From contig CAUJNA010001591.1 of NCBI GenBank assembly GCA_963377175.1, positions 562,501 through 626,500 on the forward strand: 64,000 bases of DNA, read 5' to 3'. Positions within the stretch are counted from its first letter, which is position 1; each line of letters starts with the position of its first letter. The stretch is from Effrenium voratum. Its lineage: Eukaryota; Sar; Dinophyceae; Suessiales; Symbiodiniaceae. Shown here one piece after another: positions 45,010 through 55,072 of this stretch. The position numbers and the translations under genes are program-made. The notes below the pieces were generated by a model. The model worked only from the letters and a program-made list of their open reading frames with translations, had not been told where the DNA came from and did not search any database.

Positions 45010-45985
45010 TTTTGTTGTTTCGATTTCTGTGACCCCACGGTCATGCAGTCCGGCTAATTTCGGCAATCCCGAAATTGATGGGGAATGCACTTTCGGGGCA
45101 GGAGAACATGGACAATCCGACATTGACAACATGGACAATTAGGAGAACATGGAGATTGCTTCATCGGGATCTTGAAACTCTGAGAGCACAACCTTGCAAT
45201 GCCACATGAACCCCTGGAGTCCCAAGTTACTAGTTGCTCGTTGATTAGGTCAAAGGTGGCCCAGGTGTACTTGGAGTAGTTGTGTTGCAATCCCACATTC
45301 GGAACAAACAAACAAAAACAAACAGACAAACAACAAACAAAAAACATGTCTTGCATAGTTGCCTTTGCTCATCTTTGCCCACTGGCAACAACATGATGGT
45401 AGGGAAACCTTACCAATCCCTACCATGATTGTTACTAGTGTACATCGCCGCTTCTGCTTCATGAAGCAGCGCATTATTTTGAGCACCGTTTTTTCATCTT
45501 AGCTTCGAGTAAAATACAATGGTTTGGTGGGATGTGTTGTGACTGTATTGCACGTTTGCCTCTGTATTCAGTGCAAACAAGAATAGCGGATGCTCAGTGA
45601 TGCTGTGCACCCTAGCTTGTGTTCAAATGAAACAACTATCTGATGATGCTGGGAAAACAAGTGTGACACTGCGGTTTCTGTTTGTTTCAATGAACACCAC
45701 ACGTTTTGCGACGGTTTGCCATTTGTTCAACGAACGCAACATGTTGGGTAGACTGCGGGGCCTTTTCCGCCCGCACGCACGCTGCGAAGACAGGCCGTTT
45801 GCGTGACATGCACAGAGCTGCACTTCGCAAGGGAGTCGTTTGAAGTGAAAATCTGAGGGTTCTCCAAAGTACTTTTGGGGGGCCCGGGCGGTTTCCCTTC
45901 AGCCATTCTGATGAACCCTGTCAGCTTTGCTAGGTTCGCATGGCTCACAGCTGGGAATTAGTGCAGAGTTCTAGCAAAGTCATTC
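45010..45985. other. No gene recognised
   Basis: An A/C-rich stretch (AAACAAACA) lies at 45,303-45,345. Nothing else was seen. Confidence 0.4.
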
Positions 45986-45997
45986 ATTTTGTAGGTT

Positions 45998-46099
45998 ACC
46001 AGGTTGTTGTTGGGAAACATGTTACATTTGTGCGTATTGTGGTTTAGTGGTTGATATCCCCACTGAACTGCTGTTGCTCCCCTTTCAACGTCAACCAAG
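45998..46099 (+). mobile_element. TIR element family A, copy A5, with 12-bp direct repeat
   Basis: The element (ACCAGGTTGTTGTTGGG to CAACGTCAACCAAG) lies between two exact copies of ATTTTGTAGGTT (45,986-45,997 and 46,100-46,111). This is the clearest insertion footprint for family A. Confidence 0.88.
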
Positions 46100-46275
46100 A
46101 TTTTGTAGGTTGGCTCATTACAGGCGAGCAAAAAGGCATGGCTGGTTGAGAAACCAAAGCACGTTCCAGGCATGACTTGGGGAGTCGACCTCCACCTCCG
46201 AGTGATTTCAGCATCACCTTAGCAAGCCCCGTGTCATGTGGGCTTCCTTTGACTGGGGTGATGGTTCAGGGATAT

Positions 46276-46382
46276 GTATACATACATACATATATATATA
46301 TATACATATATAAATATAATATGTATATATATATATATGTGTTTATGTTTGTATATATTTTAAATTAATATATATATATATA
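46276..46382. repeat. (TA)n/(ATAC)n microsatellite
   Basis: An interrupted TA-rich tract of about 105 bp. Confidence 0.9.
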
Positions 46383-46615
46383 GGTTTTCTCTCTTAAGGA
46401 TATACCTTTCTTGGGATTGGTGCAAAGGGAAACCAGGGGGCAACCTAGTTTTGGGGCCCTATATGGGTTTCTCTATGTGTTCCAGCCACAGACGGACCGA
46501 CAGACCGACAGACCCAAGCGCCCTGTGAGTTAGGCTCCCGGAGCTCAATGCCCAGAACGCGGCCAGCAGTGCGCGAGCTTTTGCCGTGCTGCAATTGTGC
46601 TCCTACGCCAATGGC

Positions 46616-46662
46616 GGGGAGGGGGGGAGGGAGGGGGGAGGGAGGGGGAGGGGGGAGGGGCC
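46616..46662. repeat. G-rich GGGGGAGGGA tract
   Basis: About 47 bp of G runs of three to seven separated by single A. Strong quadruplex potential. Confidence 0.9.
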
Positions 46663-47097
46663 GCCTTAAAAGTTTCGAGGACAGGGCACCATTCCCTTTG
46701 TCCTTGGAAGCGAACCAATTGAGCGATTCAAGCTAAAGTTAAGTAGGTGATATGGAATGCCTGCTGGAGAGACATTGTGACAGTGGCTACCGTGCCCATC
46801 ATCCAAAGTGTGCGGCAGGGTTTCCAGTTTGTTCCCTTAAGCTTAGACTATTGAGGGGAATCATAAGAGGGGATTGTTTTGTGACCTGTCATGCTGACCC
46901 CAGACTTTAGGAAGCTAAGGGATCCGGCTAAGTCAATCTAGTAAACGTTGCTCCTTCCCTACAAGCCCGTGTTCAGCCCCTGATTGCTTGCCGGCACGTG
47001 GCTTTTCGGTGGCTACCCTCTCAGTCCGGGCAAAACGCGGAGCTCTGGGCATGTTTCACGCTTTTATCCGTCCAGGTGCTTTACTTTCCATATTTGT

Positions 47098-47214
47098 CTA
47101 GGTCCCCCAGTAGTGCTCTTTACCCTTTTTTGGGGGAGGGTTCCCCTACTAAAACCGACTACAGAAAAAGCATCGAGTACCAACTTATTCTAACCTCTCT
47201 ACTGCAGGACCTAG
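47098..47214 (+). mobile_element. TIR element family B, copy B5
   Basis: CTAGGTCCCCCAGTAGTGC to CTACTGCAGGACCTAG. The direct repeat ATATTTG flanks it (47,090-47,096 and 47,215-47,221; one extra T lies at the left junction). A GC-rich exon-like island follows within 130 bp. Confidence 0.88.
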
Positions 47215-47345
47215 ATATTTGGTCCAGGTTGGGGAGAATCGGAGTTTCCCGAGATCCGTGGCTCCCACCAACCCCCACGACGAGACGACGGCCCAGGCCA
47301 AGCGCTCCGTCCCTCGCCGCGTCCGCAGCCGCCGCCGCCGCGCGG

Positions 47346-47420
47346 TGAGCGGAGCTCTCGCCGCAGGGCGCGGCCAACGTGGTCCGGGGCCGCGGCAGGC
47401 TGAAGGCCCGGGCGGAACTG
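47346..47420 (+). pseudogene. Octotricopeptide-like exon island
   Basis: The plus frame reads AELSPQGAANVVRGRGRLKA. ELSPQGAAN matches the core at 57.1 kb (ELSPQNAAN) and CPQGAANGARG at 48.9 kb. An in-frame TGA lies immediately upstream, and the most open frame across the island is a different one, so a frame-breaking indel is likely. In octotricopeptide (OPR) and RAP-type proteins this kind of motif forms a helix of an RNA-binding repeat, usually in organelle RNA factors. Function here is inferred only from resemblance. Confidence 0.4.
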
Positions 47421-47661
47421 ACATGGCCGCTGAGGGTCTGGGCAAAAAAGAAAGAAAACAAGAACGATGACTTGATGGTTCTAAGGGAATCATGGGTTGG
47501 GATGAGCCGGAATGGGATTCCCTAAAGAAACCGCCAGTTGGATGGTTTATAGGGATCATTCCCGTCGCTGCCTATTAGAAGCAAGATGACCGTGAGGGAT
47601 CTGGTGGTCTACAGGCCCCAAGTCCTTCATTTGGAAGCAGTCATCCCCTTTGCCCACATGG

Positions 47662-47779
47662 CTGTGGGTCAACACCAATGGTACCATTTTGGTTGGTAGG
47701 TGAATTCACCACCCATTTACTCTATTTTAGTGGTTGGACTAGGATGTTCACTGGGGGTACGGGGTTTTGACCCATGGCC
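47662..47779 (+). mobile_element. TIR element family E, copy E3
   Basis: This is the full-length reference copy: CTGTGGGTCAACACCAATGG to GGTTTTGACCCATGGCC, 118 bp. The 6-bp duplication ACATGG is exact (47,656-47,661 and 47,780-47,785). The right duplication overlaps the start of A6. Confidence 0.9.
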
Positions 47780-47782
47780 ACA

Positions 47783-47870
47783 TGGTTGTTGTTGGGAAAC
47801 ATTTTACATGTTTGCTTGTTGTGGTTTAGTGATTGAAATTCCCACTTAACTGCTGAGATGTGTTTTTTTT
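47783..47870 (+). mobile_element. TIR element family A, copy A6 (right end lost)
   Basis: It starts TGGTTGTTGTTGGGAAACAT directly after E3 and carries the central hairpin. The TTCCAACGTCAACCAA terminus is replaced by 'ctctccaaggacgttcc'. Confidence 0.75.
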
Positions 47871-48661
47871 GCGTTTGGCAGCTCTCCAAGGACGTTCCCT
47901 TTACATCCCAGGGAAATCACCCAAAAGAAATTACCCAAGAATCCTAAATGAACCAGAATAACCAGGAAGTGGGCTAGAATAGAGTGATTCCCCAGAGAGC
48001 GTACTGCCAGGGTGTTTTGCGCGTACACCAACCCGAAACGAACCCTAGACCCATAAACCAATGCACCAACCTCAGGCCTACACCAGAACAAAGCACAACC
48101 ACGTGCTAAACCAACCGAAGAACAGCTCTGATCCAACCGCAGACCCATTTTAAACAAGTTCAAAACCAACCCTGGACCAATCCTGAGCCAACCCACCACC
48201 CTAAACCCACTCCAAACCCACCCTACCACCATGTCTCAACCTCACACTCACACTTGCCCTAGACCTGCACTAGTCCCTAACCGGCGCCAATGCTGCCAGC
48301 CTTACACCCATTTCAGGAATTCCAAGCCGATACCAAGCCCGCAAAGGCCAAAGGCTAGACTTCCAATTGTCCAACAATGAACTGGTCACCGTGGGTATCA
48401 AAAGCTGGTTTCTGCAAATTTAATCCTCCGTCCTACCAAACGGATCCAAATGGTGGTTTCCCTTGTAGCGGCGTCTGGATGTGCCCAATGGATCCCAATG
48501 GTGGATCCCACGGTATAGGCCTTATGGAGTTAGGCACAGGTAGGGGCGCCTTGAGTGGGGGGCCTGTTGGGGCGGCCCTGGACACCCACGGGAGTGAAAC
48601 AGTGAAACCTGATGTAACGGAGAGAAAACTGTGAAACCACAGGATGGACAACTCCTCATCA
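47871..48661. other. No gene; CCAACCC-rich stretch
   Basis: At about 48,020-48,230 the words CCAACCC, AAACCA and CCTAAACCC recur irregularly, similar to 53,985-54,080. No coding sequence was recognised. Confidence 0.4.
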
Positions 48662-48765
48662 TGGTTGTTGTTGGGAAACATTTTACATTTTTGCTTTTGG
48701 TGGTTTAGTGGTTGAAATCCCACCACTTAACTGCTTTTTTTAGCTCCCCTTCCAACGTCAACCAA
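48662..48765 (+). mobile_element. TIR element family A, copy A7
   Basis: TGGTTGTTGTTGGGAAACATT to CCTTCCAACGTCAACCAA. A near-perfect central hairpin is present. A GC-rich exon-like island starts 70 bp downstream. Confidence 0.9.
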
Positions 48766-48835
48766 GGCGAGGGACTCCATTCGTTTTGCCTCGCTCCGCC
48801 GCCCGGCGCCCGGCGAGGCGTCGCCGCCGCCTCTC

Positions 48836-49045
48836 CTTTTGGAGGCCGAGAGCTCGCGGTGCCCGCAGGGTGCAGCCAACGGCGCGCGAGGGCTGACCGT
48901 CCTGGCGCAGGCGGGGGAACGCAGGGGTTTCTGCGGTTTTCGGGTTTTGGGGAAATCAACCAGGTTTACGAGTCTAGCTTTGGAACGACCAGGTTTACAT
49001 AAGTTGTTGTTTTGGTTTGGGGTGGGGGAGGGGGGGAAGCCTCAC
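48836..49045 (+). CDS. Octotricopeptide-like exon island
   Basis: The plus frame from 48,839 reads SSRCPQGAANGARGLTVLAQ and then AGERRGF. The (S)PQGAAN-ARGL--LAQAG arrangement is that of a two-helix organelle-RNA-factor repeat of the OPR class. It lies between A7 and F3, both plus oriented. After AQAGERRGF the frame looks less protein-like, so the exon may end near 48,930. It is a short partial exon only; no start or stop can be assigned. Confidence 0.4.
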
Positions 49046-49048
49046 TTG

Positions 49049-49160
49049 AGCCACGTGCTCAAAACCCGGGTAGATGAAGGTTAGCAAGGGGCAGTCCCAG
49101 CCATAGAATTCTTGAAGCATGGTTCTGGGATTACGACCATGTTAGTACCGGGTTTCGAGG
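49049..49160 (+). mobile_element. TIR element family F, copy F3 (right end diverged)
   Basis: It begins AGCCACGTGCTCAAAACCCG after CACTTG. It keeps 'GTTAGCAAGGGGCAGTCCCA' and ends near ACCGGGTTTCGAGG without the final GTGACT. Confidence 0.75.
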
Positions 49161-49713
49161 GGTTAGTCTTTGGGGTTCGCCCCTTTTTGGTGCATCACAG
49201 AAGTGGATTCCATTTCCCGCAGCCCGCAGCCCTGGTTGGATCTGTCTTGTGTCAGTCGTTGTTTCTTGCATATGTGTTTTTTTCTTCAAGTTTTGTGCGC
49301 CGCCTGTATTGCACCGCCCGCTTGAGTGAGTTAAAAAGGGAAATCCCGAAAGGCAAGGCTTGCCTTCTATGGGTTGGGGGGTTGAATGGATCTCCAGTGA
49401 AGAATCAAACGATATCAAATGCACAAGATGAATAGATGAGCTCAAGACGGATTTGCCTTTTTTTATTACCCCTTGGTCGAACATCAGGGCCCCCCCTATT
49501 TCGAGTCTCCGACTGGCCCCACTTCATTTCCCGAAAAAGGGGCAAGAGTTGGACGTCGACCAAAGTCAGCTTGGCGCCCTTCCCCCGATCGCCCACCTCG
49601 ACGCTGACTTTCTGGTCAAGCAATGGCGGTCAAAACCAGAGTAGGAGGTTAGCAGAACTGGGGGTTTCCGTCAGGTAGGCTGATGTTCACGGAAGTTATT
49701 GGAACCGAAATGG

Positions 49714-49815
49714 GTGTGGGTCAAAATTCAACCACCAGGGGGCCGCAGGTTTTAGTCCTTGGTTCCATTTAATTACCTGGGTTCTATGTTGGGTACCCAT
49801 TGTTGACCCACAGCC
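49714..49815 (+). mobile_element. TIR element family D, copy D2
   Basis: GTGTGGGTCAAAATTCAACC to TTGACCCACAGCC, with the exact 6-bp flank AAATGG (49,708-49,713 and 49,816-49,821). It contains GT at its first two bases and CACAG near its end. Confidence 0.9.
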
Positions 49816-49985
49816 AAATGGGGTCGGCCTTGTAACACATGAAAAAGGCATGACCAGTGTGGGGTTTGCAGTGGCACCCCCCAAATCCCTTGTGGTTTTG
49901 TGGTTCCCGGCTCAGAAGGGAATCAACACCAACACGGTTTCAACGTTCTTTGCTACTATCACTGTACAACTGGGAGGGGCTTCCT

Positions 49986-50135
49986 GACACGGAGCGTTGA
50001 GCGCACTCCAACTCACGGCCTCGCGAGGTAGACTGGGCGTTGTTGGATCAGCTCGGGCAGATGGCGATGAGGAGCGCCAGAAGCCCGGCTGGTTGAGCGA
50101 GCTAAGCGATCTGGAACAAAACGAGCTCAACATGG
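49986..50135 (+). CDS. Possible exon between two family D elements
   Basis: The plus frame reads SALQLTASRGRLGVVGSARA and then DGDEERQKPGWLSELSDLEQ. The acidic tail with ELSDLEQNELNM looks like a real helix, and GC-rich codons support coding. It is followed by ATG|GTAAAG, a plausible splice donor. No family was recognised, although LTASRGRLGVVGSA could be a diverged version of the neighbouring islands. Confidence 0.3.
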
Positions 50136-50277
50136 TAAAGACCCTTTACTTATTCATTTCAATTTTTATAACCTCAGTTGTCTAGTGCTGCGTGTTTTCG
50201 TGCACGTGATTGTTTCTCATGGCCAGCAAGCCACTGGGCAAGTAATGTGATACCAATATTTCTGTCAAGTTCACTTG

Positions 50278-50375
50278 GGTATGGGTCAAAATTTAACAAC
50301 CGGGGGACTGCAGGTTGTAGTCCATGTTTCCATTTACCAGGGTTCCATTTTGGGTACCTATTTTTGACCCACAGC
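50278..50375 (+). mobile_element. TIR element family D, copy D1
   Basis: GGTATGGGTCAAAATTTAAC to TTTTTGACCCACAGC, with exact flanks CACTTG (50,272-50,277 and 50,376-50,381). Confidence 0.9.
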
Positions 50376-50688
50376 CACTTGCCCGAATCCGACCTCATGC
50401 CCCTTTCATCTTCCTCGTTTTAGCGTTTCATCGTTCGGCCCCAGGAATTTTCTCACTTCCCAGGTCCCTTGGGGTATGGGAGCTCGTGATCACGTACCAA
50501 AAAGGATCCGCAGACATTACCTTTTGAAACCTCAAGATTTGCCACGCAATTGGCCAAGTTCCCAGAAAACCGTGGCCAGGGCTAGGGGCACTGTGTGCAC
50601 TGCTCGAGCCGGCACTGTGTGTGATACTTGTACGCACTGGTTGCAAGTTCCTGGACAGCAGTCAACATGCCCACCCCAAAAAAACAAT

Positions 50689-50691
50689 ATA

Positions 50692-50726
<35 letters not shown>

Positions 50727-50728
50727 TA
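50689..50728. repeat. (TA)n microsatellite
   Basis: About 40 bp of TA with one C interruption. Confidence 0.9.
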
Positions 50729-51071
50729 TAAACAAGCCCGCCTTTTGAAGGGAATCAGGATACAGGCGCAGTTTTTGGTTTCTATGTTCATTTGAATGAA
50801 GGCCACTCACGTGGGGGTCCTTCAATCTTGTTTGGTGACCTATGGCAATTACCCAGACTTTCAGTCATGTTTTTGGTTTGTTCACAAGCTCCTCCCTTCA
50901 ATATCAAGCAACACAAAGGGGCCACCACCTTTTTTTTCCATGGAAGTCCACTGGATGCCTGTGGTGAAGCCTGGTATGTGCATGAAGGTCCCTCACTGAA
51001 TCGTGGTTGATCTCTAGTCGATGCTTCGGATGAAGCAAGATGGTTTACTTCAGTCGACTTTTTGACTATGG

Positions 51072-51175
51072 CCGTGGGCCAAAGCCACTGGTACCATTTT
51101 GGGTAGGTGAATTCGCCCCCCAGTTGAGTCTAATTCAGTGGTTGGCTCGGGTTCCGTTCACTGGGGGCCCATGGC
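51072..51175 (+). mobile_element. TIR element family E, copy E4
   Basis: It begins CCGTGGGCCAAAGCCACTGG and ends GGGGGCCCATGGCC, with matching changes in both arms (GGGCC and GGCCC, against GGGTC and GACCC in E3). The flank is ATG(G). Confidence 0.8.
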
Positions 51176-51200
51176 CATGCCCCGCATCCCGGGCTCGCGT

Positions 51201-51300
51201 CATCGGAGAGACGGAGAGGAGCGCCACGGAGCCCTCGCCGTAGAACCTGGCCAATGCCCTGCTTCCCGGCTTGGGCTCGAGGGCGGGGAGGGACGGACGC
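51201..51300 (+). pseudogene. Octotricopeptide-like exon island with TAG
   Basis: The plus frame reads SATEPSP-stop-NLANALLPGLGSRAGRD. The TAG falls exactly at the Q of the SPQNLAN motif, one C-to-T change from CAG. It lies 25 bp after E4. I infer a disabled copy of the same exon type as at 57.1 and 61.8 kb. Confidence 0.4.
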
Positions 51301-51394
51301 GAGTGGGAAACACAAGTCACTCGGCTTATGCAATGTGGAAGCTTTCGCCAAATACCAGGTCACAGGATGAACACTGGTATATATATATATATAT

Positions 51395-51480
51395 CTTTTA
51401 CCCTTTTTTGGGGGAGGGTTCCCCTACTGAGATCGACTACAGAACAAAGGGCTATTCTAACCTCTCTACTGGAGGTCCCA
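51395..51480 (+). mobile_element. TIR element family B, copy B6, inside a (TA)n tract
   Basis: The family core (TTTTGGGGGAGGGTTCCCCT, then CTCTCTACTGGAGGTCC) is sandwiched between (TA)n tracts at 51,379-51,394 and 51,483-51,513. The left CTAGGTCCCCCAG end is lost. Confidence 0.8.
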
Positions 51481-51513
51481 GTGTATATATATATATATGT
51501 ATATATGTATATA

Positions 51514-52360
51514 ATGTATGTTTTGCAATCTTTGGTTGTGTATAGGTGTGTGCATACATCATGGTAGGTTCCCTGATAGTGCTGTGGTCCTGATACCCCT
51601 CTCAGATGCCAGCGATATGCAGTGTCTAAGGGTAGTGATCCAAGGGGGTGGCAGAACCTATTGGGTGCTTTTGTTTCTTCGAGGGTGTTTGGAGCAACTT
51701 TGTATTTTGCACTTCGAGGCCGTGTCAAGCAGTCCTTCGCAGCATCTAATTTCCTTTGCATGCGGTTGATGGCACGAGTGCATGCTCTCGGAGTCCTGCG
51801 GAAAAACCGTGTATTAATTGATTCAAAACCATGGCGGTGACAAGAGGGGGGCCAATACGAACAGAGACGGCTCCCCTTATCAGCATCGGCGAATCGGCTC
51901 TACCTGCTTTAGGATAAGAGCGCTTTGCGGGCTAAAACGAGCTCATTGTGATGTAGGTCCTTGACTTGGGGGTCGGATGATTCGTTTTCGGGTTTGGGGT
52001 TGATTGTAGAGCATTGCAGATTGGATGTATCCGGTCCCCGTTTGGGGGTGGTTGTACAAGAAACCCATAAGGAAACCACAGCTTGTTGAACCTCCCCGAG
52101 TTTGACACATACTCATGGCTATGAGTTCCAAGGCACCACCTCGCAAGTTGTTGGTGGACATGAACGCCCCACCGAAATCTGATGTAAACCATTTCGGGTC
52201 CATGAAAATTCACAGGCCAATGAGCTTCTCGTTGATGAATCGTGTCCTATGAACCAATGGAAGGAATCCTATGCCAGCCATGAATCTCTCTGCCTACGCA
52301 CCCCTAAGGAGGGGTGCTATCCCTGATTAACCTCTGAAGGCCTTATCAACTTTCCTTGTC
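51514..52360. other. No gene recognised
   Basis: Short frames only. No TIR family copy was found. Confidence 0.35.
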
Positions 52361-52365
52361 CTGGC

Positions 52366-52473
52366 TTTGGTGCATTTTGCTTGGATGTTAGGACTTTGAC
52401 AATTTGACCGGGTTTTCCGTAGTAAACCACTAAAGGTTAAACTTTTAGCAGGGGGGCAGATTTCGCAACCGAG
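52366..52473 (+). mobile_element. TIR element family C, copy C3
   Basis: TTTGGTGCATTTTGCTTGG to TTTCGCAACCGAG, flanked by CTGGC (52,361-52,365 and 52,474-52,478). The hairpin is CTAAAGGTTAAACTTTTAG. Confidence 0.88.
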
Positions 52474-52499
52474 CTGGCGTAGCCCCAAGCCTTTCCTGT

Positions 52500-52640
52500 C
52501 CAAGATCTCAGGCGGAGATCCTCGAGGTCGGCCGCTGCCCACGTTCCGCCCTTCGACACCTCGGCGCCCTGCGCGGCGGGCCGTCGTTGGGAGTTCTCGG
52601 CGCAGGGCCTGGCTAACGCGCTGTAGGCGAACGGGATTCC
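52500..52640 (+). pseudogene. Octotricopeptide-like exon island, stop-terminated
   Basis: About 27 bp after C3 a GC-rich island reads SAPCAAGRRWEFSAQGLANA, then L and TAG. FSAQGLAN is the expected motif. The stop at 52,624 breaks the helix that should follow, so this looks like a decayed copy or the exon is out of phase there. Confidence 0.4.
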
Positions 52641-52772
52641 GCGGGTGCAAATGGGAAGGGGCGCCTGTGGTGTCTTGGAACCCTCCACAAAAAACAGTGA
52701 TGAATCACTACAAACAACAAACAAAAGTAACTCATAAACAGGCAGGGGTCAAAATGATTCCGGGGTCGACAT

Positions 52773-52890
52773 CTAGGTCCCCCAGCTGGGTGCCCTTTCT
52801 CACTTTTTTTGGTTGGGAGGGTTCCCCTAAGATAGACTGCCGAAAGAAGTTGGTACCCTTATTCTAACCTCTCAAATCCGGAGGACCTAG
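52773..52890 (+). mobile_element. TIR element family B, copy B7, in duplicated flank
   Basis: CTAGGTCCCCCAGCTGGGTG to GGAGGACCTAG. The flanking 35-bp text 'ctgtggtgtcttgg...ccctccacaaaaaac' occurs both at about 52,664 and at 52,891, so a larger flank was duplicated. Confidence 0.85.
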
Positions 52891-53114
52891 CTGTGGTGTC
52901 TTGGACCCCTCCACAAAAAACTGTTGAATGTCCTTTGAACAGACTTTCCCTGTTATCTGTTAAGCCAGGAGGAAAGGGGAGCCTCCAAAATCTTGTGGGT
53001 GGAAAACGTCACGGCAGGCACCAGTGAGTGGATTAAACTGGTTTATCCCCAGTACTAGCTCCAAGTCTTTCCAGGTGCAGCATGTTGTCCAACTGGCCGG
53101 TCCATCCACAGTTG

Positions 53115-53238
53115 AGCCACGTGCTCAAAACCCGGGTAGATGAAGGTTAGTAAGGGGCAGTCCCAGTCCCAGCCAGAAATAGTTGCGGCCATTCTGGTTT
53201 TGGGTAGACCATTTTAATACCGGGTTTTGATTGTGACT
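53115..53238 (+). mobile_element. TIR element family F, copy F4
   Basis: AGCCACGTGCTCAAAACCCG to GGTTTTGATTGTGACT, with exact 6-bp flanks CAGTTG (53,109-53,114 and 53,239-53,244). Confidence 0.9.
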
Positions 53239-53593
53239 CAGTTGCGGTAAAGACGGCATGGGAGCCATTTCTGTGATGCCAAAAGAATCCCATTTAGGTG
53301 AAGTAGTCACGGGCGCGGCCAGGCGTGGAAAGAGTGAAACAACCAGAGCCATGTGGGCCGTTGGTGGAAAGGGCTCTCTCGAACAAACCATCCAGAGCAA
53401 AGAAAACCTGGAACCCAAAGGGAAAGAGTTCCCTGAGAGGATACTCCTTTTGAGCCGTTAAAAGAGTTTCGGCCACGTCACGCAAATCAACCCCTGGTAT
53501 GACCACCGTGGGGTTTATTTGCGGCAAGTCTGGCTTGAGAATGAGACACCGGCAAGATGTTTGCCCAAACTATCACTAGCCATGGAATCATGT

Positions 53594-53671
53594 GGCTGCG
53601 GGTCAAACATATGTACCCAAAATGGAATCCTGGTAAATGGAAACATGGTGGTTTAGTTTTGACTCATACCC
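53594..53671 (-). mobile_element. TIR element family D, copy D6 (shortened)
   Basis: An inverted D copy containing 'GTACCCAAAATGGAATCCTG' and 'GGTGGTTTAGTTTTGACTCA'. About 20 bp of the family interior are missing and no exact duplication remains. Confidence 0.7.
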
Positions 53672-54403
53672 AAAAAAAACCAAACCTCAAATTGCACGTC
53701 GCCAAAAACCAGCCGGAGAAACACACCACTCGAATTCTTCGGCTCGAGTCCTGCATATATGGTGCCGCTCGAGCGGGAACCACCCGACCCGGAACCGGAT
53801 CCTCAGACGCGGTCACCGGTGCCCAGACCTCCTGGAGCTCAGCCACAAGCAACCCTTAAGCCTAAACAGGGCTCCTTAAAAGATACATTTTGCCCAGTTG
53901 AAACATGGCTTGTTTCACCAAAATAAAGGCGAAGCACCATTTACAAGGCAATGTTCAGGTGTATAATGTAAGGATCCCTGCTAAACGAACCCTAAACCAT
54001 CCCTAAATCAACTCTGAGCAGCTCTAAGCCATCCCTAAGCCAACTCTAAGCATCTGGAAGCCAACCCTAAACCAACCCCAAAGCACACCCCAACCACAGG
54101 ACCACAGATTATAGCGGGGCGAGCGGCTGATGCTTCTGAACCATGAGGAGAGGCTGACCTCTACCACATACATGTATATATATATATACACGTATACAAG
54201 TACGCCTATAAAGTCATATAGACCCACCACTTGCCTCTCATGGTTGAAGCATGGCGTTGCTTGTTGGCAAAGCAGTCATTGCGTGCTGCTAAATAGTTGA
54301 GCTTGGATCGCCCATGTGCTGTGTTCTTGGCAGGTGCTACTGAGTGCTACTGTGTGTGCATACTGAGCCGGGACTCCAAAAATGTGTTGTTTTAGGTTGT
54401 GCT

Positions 54404-54480
54404 TGAGTGCTACTGAGTGCTACTGAGTGCTACTGAGTGCTACTGAGTGCTACTGAGTGCTACTGAGTGCTACTGAGTGC
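54404..54480. repeat. 10-bp tandem array GAGTGCTACT
   Basis: Nearly eight perfect copies. The flanking text 'tactgagccgggaYtYcaaaaatgtg' is present on both sides (about 54,361 and 54,482), so a larger unit was duplicated around it. Confidence 0.92.
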
Positions 54481-54496
54481 TTACTGAGCCGGGATT

Positions 54497-54718
54497 TCAA
54501 AAATGTGCTGTTTTAGGTTGTGATTTTGGAAGTTTCTTGTGTTGTGGTGGAAGATAAAGTAGTGTCTCGCCAAATTCGCAGATTGCTCGCTCGTAGTTTC
54601 TTCCCCAGCGGCGTTCGAAGCTGGTGTAGCCGTCTGAGTGGATGACGTAGCGATTTACCGTCCATGCTGCATGTCGTACTATCCAAGGTAGTAGACAGTG
54701 CTTCGTGGACATCGTCAT
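54497..54718 (-). pseudogene. copia post-integrase segment
   Basis: The frame continues with TKHCLLPWIVRHAAWTVNRY and then HSDGYTSFERRWGRNYERAI, which is characteristic of copia polyproteins after the integrase core in dinoflagellates. It is out of frame with the integrase because of the 14-bp duplication. It ends in low-quality text before the GAGTGCTACT array. Confidence 0.78.
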
Positions 54719-54948
54719 GCTGTAGTTGTCATGCTGTAGTTGCTTTCAACCTGTGCTTTGACGACGCGTACCTGTCCGAGGAGTGCTCGGTGTAGTCGCT
54801 CAACACTTCCTTGACTGTTGCTGCTGTAGGAGGGTGCGTGCCTAACAGTCATTGAGCCGACTTTTGCTGCTGTAGCTTTTAGAAGTGCGTTGTGTGTGTG
54901 TGTCTTCGTTGTCGCTTTGTAGTATGCCTTGTGTCCTTCCGCACTCAA
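54715..54948 (-). pseudogene. copia integrase core, distal part
   Basis: This frame contains KVGSMTVRHAPSYSSNSQGS followed by VERLHRALLGQVRV, the segment around the catalytic Glu of the DDE triad. The middle Asp (LQSDNE) is encoded just upstream in a different frame. The shift falls at the (CA)n run near 54,890-54,905, typical of slippage. The distal end runs into a 14-bp tandem duplication (ctacagcatgacaa). Confidence 0.8.
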
Positions 54949-55072
54949 AGATGAATGCTTGTAGGTTGTTGACCATGTAGTCCATCATGTCCGGGACCAT
55001 TACTGCCATACACAGTTGTGTAGTAACATCAACTGCGGTCAGTACTGGTATGGTCTTTGGGTCTTGTTGTGA

